Of a stretch of 9,874 bases of DNA, positions 7,174 through 9,874 are shown in pieces (position 1 is the first letter of the stretch; the number at the start of each line of letters is the position of its first letter). Below the pieces are notes generated by a model. It had not been told where the DNA came from and searched no databases. It saw nothing but the letters and a program-made list of their open reading frames with translations. Made by a program: the position numbers and the translations under genes. Origin of the DNA: an uncultured Sutterella sp. (GTDB lineage Bacteria; Pseudomonadota; Gammaproteobacteria; Burkholderiales; Burkholderiaceae_F); contig USBS01000067.1 of NCBI GenBank assembly GCA_900552915.1, positions 1-9,874 of the forward strand, written 5' to 3'.

Positions 7174-8278
7174 ATGGAAGCCGAACGCATCAATCAAATC
7201 AACAATCTGTGCGACGACCTTGCTCACCGTCTTGCTGAGCTTAGGGGGTATCTTTGACGTCGACCGCAAGGAACGACGTTTAGAGGAAGTCAACCGCGAG
7301 GTTGAAAATCCGGCGCTCTGGGACGATCCCAAGCGAGCACAGGAAATCAGCAAGGAACAAAAGCTTCTCGAAGATCTGGTGGGAAGCTTCAAGCGACTCA
7401 GTTCGGGCATTGCAGACGCCAAGGAACTCTTCAACATGGCCGTAGCCGAAGAAGATTTCGACGGCGCCGAAGTCGTAGCCGAAGAAGTCGAAGCCTACGG
7501 GCACGACGTCGAAAAGCTCGAATTCAAGCGCATGTTCAACCGACCGCAGGACAGCGCCAACTGCTACATCGAAATTCAGGCCGGTGCCGGCGGCACCGAA
7601 GCGCAGGACTGGGCGAGCATGCTCGAGCGCATGTATTTGCGCTATGCCGAACGCGCGGGCTTCACCGCTAAGCTCACCGAAGAAACCGAAGGCGACGTGG
7701 CCGGCATCAAGGGCTGCACGATCTACGTGCAGGGCCAATGGGCCTACGGCACGCTGCGCACCGAAACGGGCATTCACCGTCTGGTGCGCAAGAGCCCGTT
7801 TGACGCCAACGCACGCCGCCACACCTCTTTTGCCTCCGTGTACATCTACCCGGAAGTCGATGATTCGATCGAAATCACGATCAATCCGGCCGACCTTCGC
7901 GTGGACGTCTTCCGCGCTTCGGGTGCAGGCGGCCAGCACGTGCAGAAAACGGAATCGGCCGTTCGAATCACCCACATTCCCACGGGCGTGGTCACCGTCT
8001 GTCAGGACGACCGCAGCCAGCACAACAACCGCGAGCAAGCCATGCGCCAGCTCAAAGCCAAGCTCTACGAGCTTGAGCTCAGAAAACGCATGGCCGAGCA
8101 GGAAAAGCTCGAGGAAAGCAAGAGCGACATCGGCTGGGGCCATCAGATCCGCAGCTACGTGCTCGATCAGAGCCGCGTAAAGGATCTTCGCACCAACGTG
8201 GAAACCGGCAACACCGGCGCCGTGCTCGACGGCGACCTTGATCAATTCATTGAGGCAAGCCTCAAGATGGGCATCTGA
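7174..8278 (+). CDS. prfB: Peptide chain release factor 2, expressed by programmed +1 frameshift
   Basis: RF2 recognises UAA and UGA stop codons and triggers peptide release on the ribosome. The reading frame from ATG 7174 gives 27 codons, then meets an in-frame TGA at 7255-7257; translation continues in the +1 frame from 7256 to the TGA at 8276-8278. The joined product (7174-7254 plus 7256-8278) is 367 residues, against 365 in E. coli. The stop-recognition tripeptide SPF is at 207-209 (KSPFDANARR), and the catalytic GGQ is at 252-254 in SGAGGQHVQKTESAVRITH. The residue matching E. coli 246 is Ala248. The N-terminal helical domain (ERRLEEVNREVENPALWDDP) is typical. No strong ribosome-binding site precedes the ATG. 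The next gene, lysS, starts 23 bases after the stop, in the common prfB-lysS arrangement. Confidence 0.97.
7240..7258 (+). promoter_or_regulatory. RF2 autoregulatory +1 frameshift site
   Basis: The sequence reads CTT AGG GGG TAT CTT TGA C in the zero frame. It has an internal Shine-Dalgarno-like AGGGGG (7243-7248), a three-base spacer, the slippery CTT (7252-7254) and the TGA stop followed by C, a weak termination context. As recalled, this equals the E. coli prfB element base for base. When RF2 is scarce the ribosome pauses at TGA, slips +1 on CTT and makes full-length RF2; when RF2 is plentiful it terminates after 27 codons. Confidence 0.97.
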
Positions 8279-8289
8279 CCCATCGCTAC

Positions 8290-8296
8290 AAGGAAC
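8290..8296 (+). promoter_or_regulatory. Ribosome-binding site of lysS
   Basis: AAGGAAC lies five to six bases before the ATG at 8302, in the short gap after prfB. It fixes the lysS start and is the clearest Shine-Dalgarno sequence among the genes of the plus strand. Confidence 0.75.
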
Positions 8297-8301
8297 AAAA
8301 A

Positions 8302-9831
8302 ATGAGCGAAAAGGAAATCAAGCAGACGACGGCGGCCGCTGCCGACGACGAAAACCACATCATCGCCGAGCGCCGCGCCAAGCTCGCCAAGCTGCGCGAA
8401 GAAGGCGTCGCTTACCCCAACGACTTCGTGCGCAAGGATCTCTTCGGCGACCTGCGCGCCGAACACGGCGAAAAGACGCGCGAAGCGCTCGACGAAGCCG
8501 CCATCGAAGTGGCCGTCTCGGGCCGCATGATGCTCAAGCGCGTGATGGGCAAAGCCGCTTTTGCCACCGTTCGCGACTTCACGGGTGAAATGCAGTACTT
8601 CGTGACGCCCGCCGACGTGGGCGACGAAGCCTATGCGCTTTTCAAGAGCCTTGACCTGGGCGACATCGTCGCCGCCGAAGGCGTGCTTTTCCGCACCAAC
8701 AAGGGCGAACTTTCGGTGCGCGTGAAAAAGCTTCGCCTGATGACGAAGTCGATTCGTCCTCTGCCCGACAAGCACAAGGGCCTTACCGACGTTGAAGCTT
8801 GCTGCCGTCAGCGCTACACCGACCTCATCATCAACGAAGAAAGCCGCCGCCGCTTTGCCACGCGCTTTAAGGCCGTGAGCGCCGTGCGCCGCTTCATGGA
8901 GAATCACCGCTTCGTTGAAGTCGAAACGCCGATGCTCAACCCGATTCCGGGCGGCGCCAACGCCAAGCCCTTCATCACGCACCATAATGCGCTCGACATC
9001 GATCAGTATCTGCGCATCGCGCCGGAGCTCTATCTCAAGCGTCTGGTGGTGGGCGGTTTCGAACGCGTCTTCGAACTCAACCGCTGCTTCCGCAACGAAG
9101 GCATCGATACGCGTCACAACCCCGAATTCACCACGATCGAGTTCTACGCCACCTACTGGACGTACCGCGATCAGATCGAATTCACGGAAAACCTGCTGCG
9201 CTACGTTGCGCGTGAAGCCACCGGCAGCGAAGTGATCACCTATCAGGGCACCGAAATCGATCTTTCCAAACCCTTCGATCAGCTCACCCCGGTGCAGGCT
9301 ATTCTGAAGTACGCCCCGCAGTACACCGAAGAAAACCTCAAGGACGAAGCGTTCCTGAGAAAAGAACTTGCCCGCCTGGGTGCTCCGCAGCGCGACGATG
9401 TCGGCATCGGCGCTCTGGTGATGGCTCTGTTTGAAGAGACTGCCGAAAGCAAGCTCATTCAGCCCACGTTCATCGTCGACTACCCGGTGGAAATCAGCCC
9501 GCTCGCTCGCGCTTCCGACACCGATCCGACGATGACCGAACGCTTCGAGCTCTTCATCTTCGGCCGCGAAACCGCCAACGGCTTCTCCGAATTGAACGAT
9601 CCCGAAGATCAGGCCCGCCGCTTCCTCGCCCAGGCCGAAGCCAAAGCTCACGGCGACGACGAAGCCATGTTCTACGACGCCGACTACATCCGCGCTCTGG
9701 AATACGGCCTGCCCCCGACGGCCGGCTGCGGCATCGGCATCGACCGCTTCGTGATGCTGCTCACGAACGCTTCCACGATCCGCGAAGTGCTGCTCTTCCC
9801 GGCCATGCGTCCGGAAGGCTGCGGCTGCTAA
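8302..9831 (+). CDS. lysS: Lysyl-tRNA synthetase, class II
   Basis: The enzyme charges tRNA-Lys with lysine using ATP, in the cytoplasm, as a homodimer in this family. The 509-residue length is normal. An N-terminal helix (HIIAERRAKLAKLREEGVAYPNDF) leads into an OB-fold anticodon-binding domain (about 70-160, VSGRMMLKRVMGKAAFATVRD). The class II catalytic core follows with motif 1 (VETPML, Pro210), motif 2 (RCFRNEGID, Arg261, Arg264, Glu266, then HNPEFTTIEFY) and motif 3 (GIGIDRFVMLLT, 477-488, Arg482). Just before motif 3 it has AGCG, with Cys476 where Leu or Met is common. The C-terminus ends LLFPAMRPEGCGC, with two extra cysteines. It is probably co-transcribed with prfB, 23 bases upstream, and is followed by a hairpin. 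Confidence 0.98.
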   Translation: MSEKEIKQTTAAAADDENHIIAERRAKLAKLREEGVAYPNDFVRKDLFGDLRAEHGEKTREALDEAAIEVAVSGRMMLKRVMGKAAFATVRDFTGEMQYFVTPADVGDEAYALFKSLDLGDIVAAEGVLFRTNKGELSVRVKKLRLMTKSIRPLPDKHKGLTDVEACCRQRYTDLIINEESRRRFATRFKAVSAVRRFMENHRFVEVETPMLNPIPGGANAKPFITHHNALDIDQYLRIAPELYLKRLVVGGFERVFELNRCFRNEGIDTRHNPEFTTIEFYATYWTYRDQIEFTENLLRYVAREATGSEVITYQGTEIDLSKPFDQLTPVQAILKYAPQYTEENLKDEAFLRKELARLGAPQRDDVGIGALVMALFEETAESKLIQPTFIVDYPVEISPLARASDTDPTMTERFELFIFGRETANGFSELNDPEDQARRFLAQAEAKAHGDDEAMFYDADYIRALEYGLPPTAGCGIGIDRFVMLLTNASTIREVLLFPAMRPEGCGC

Positions 9832-9847
9832 GCCGATTCATCGTCGA

Positions 9848-9871
9848 ACTGTTCCCTTTGTCGGGAACAGT
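9848..9871 (+). terminator. Probable lysS terminator hairpin, cut by the window end
   Basis: ACTGTTCCC (9848-9856) pairs perfectly with GGGAACAGT (9863-9871) around a six-base loop, 16 bases after the lysS stop codon. Position and stem fit an intrinsic terminator, but the T-run that would confirm it, if present, lies beyond the three remaining bases. Confidence 0.6.
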
Positions 9872-9874
9872 CCG

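Noticed and set aside
7220..7255. A non-ATG start for RF2 within the +1 frame, which would avoid the frameshift
   Set aside because: The upstream 27 codons from ATG 7174 encode a proper RF2 N-terminus, and the classic frameshift site is intact, so the frameshift model explains the sequence better.
8242..9651. A 469-codon open frame on the minus strand, antisense to lysS
   Set aside because: It mirrors the lysS codon bias, has no recognisable domain and no ribosome-binding site, while lysS is complete on the other strand.

Overview
The window reads as a conventional stretch of a betaproteobacterial chromosome, probably Burkholderiales and possibly a Sutterellaceae-type gut lineage. The order attribution rests on the syntenic run rpfE-like / recJ / prfB / lysS, which is familiar from Betaproteobacteria and Xanthomonadaceae, and on the sequence character of the proteins. 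The finer placement is inference. I see no mobile element, CRISPR array, tRNA or rRNA.

Layout: (1) 1-106 holds a nested hairpin that looks like the terminator of rpiA. (2) rpiA (107-769, minus strand) encodes ribose-5-phosphate isomerase A. (3) 770-958 is a divergent intergenic region. (4) 959-3358 and 3408-4064 (plus strand) encode a two-component pair: a membrane histidine kinase with a periplasmic sensor domain and two PAS-like domains, and a FixJ/LuxR-type response regulator. The pair resembles DctS/DctR-type C4-dicarboxylate systems, but no transporter or other obvious target lies in the window. (5) 4065-4256 is a structured intergenic region with two inverted repeats and a possible promoter. 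(6) 4257-5294 encodes an RpfE-like protein of unknown biochemical function, with recJ (5295-6995, GTG start) following directly after its stop codon. (7) 6996-7173 carries a possible promoter and leader for prfB. (8) prfB (7174-8278) encodes release factor 2 and needs a programmed +1 frameshift at an in-frame TGA (7255-7257). (9) lysS (8302-9831) encodes class II lysyl-tRNA synthetase and is followed by a hairpin that runs into the window edge.

Functionally, prfB and lysS form a translation pair 23 bases apart, rpfE-like and recJ form a tightly coupled pair, and the two-component system is a separate transcription unit. Nothing here is clearly an undescribed system. The points most worth checking are the RF2 frameshift, the identity of the two-component system's ligand and targets, the uncharacterised RpfE-like protein, and the hairpins ahead of it.
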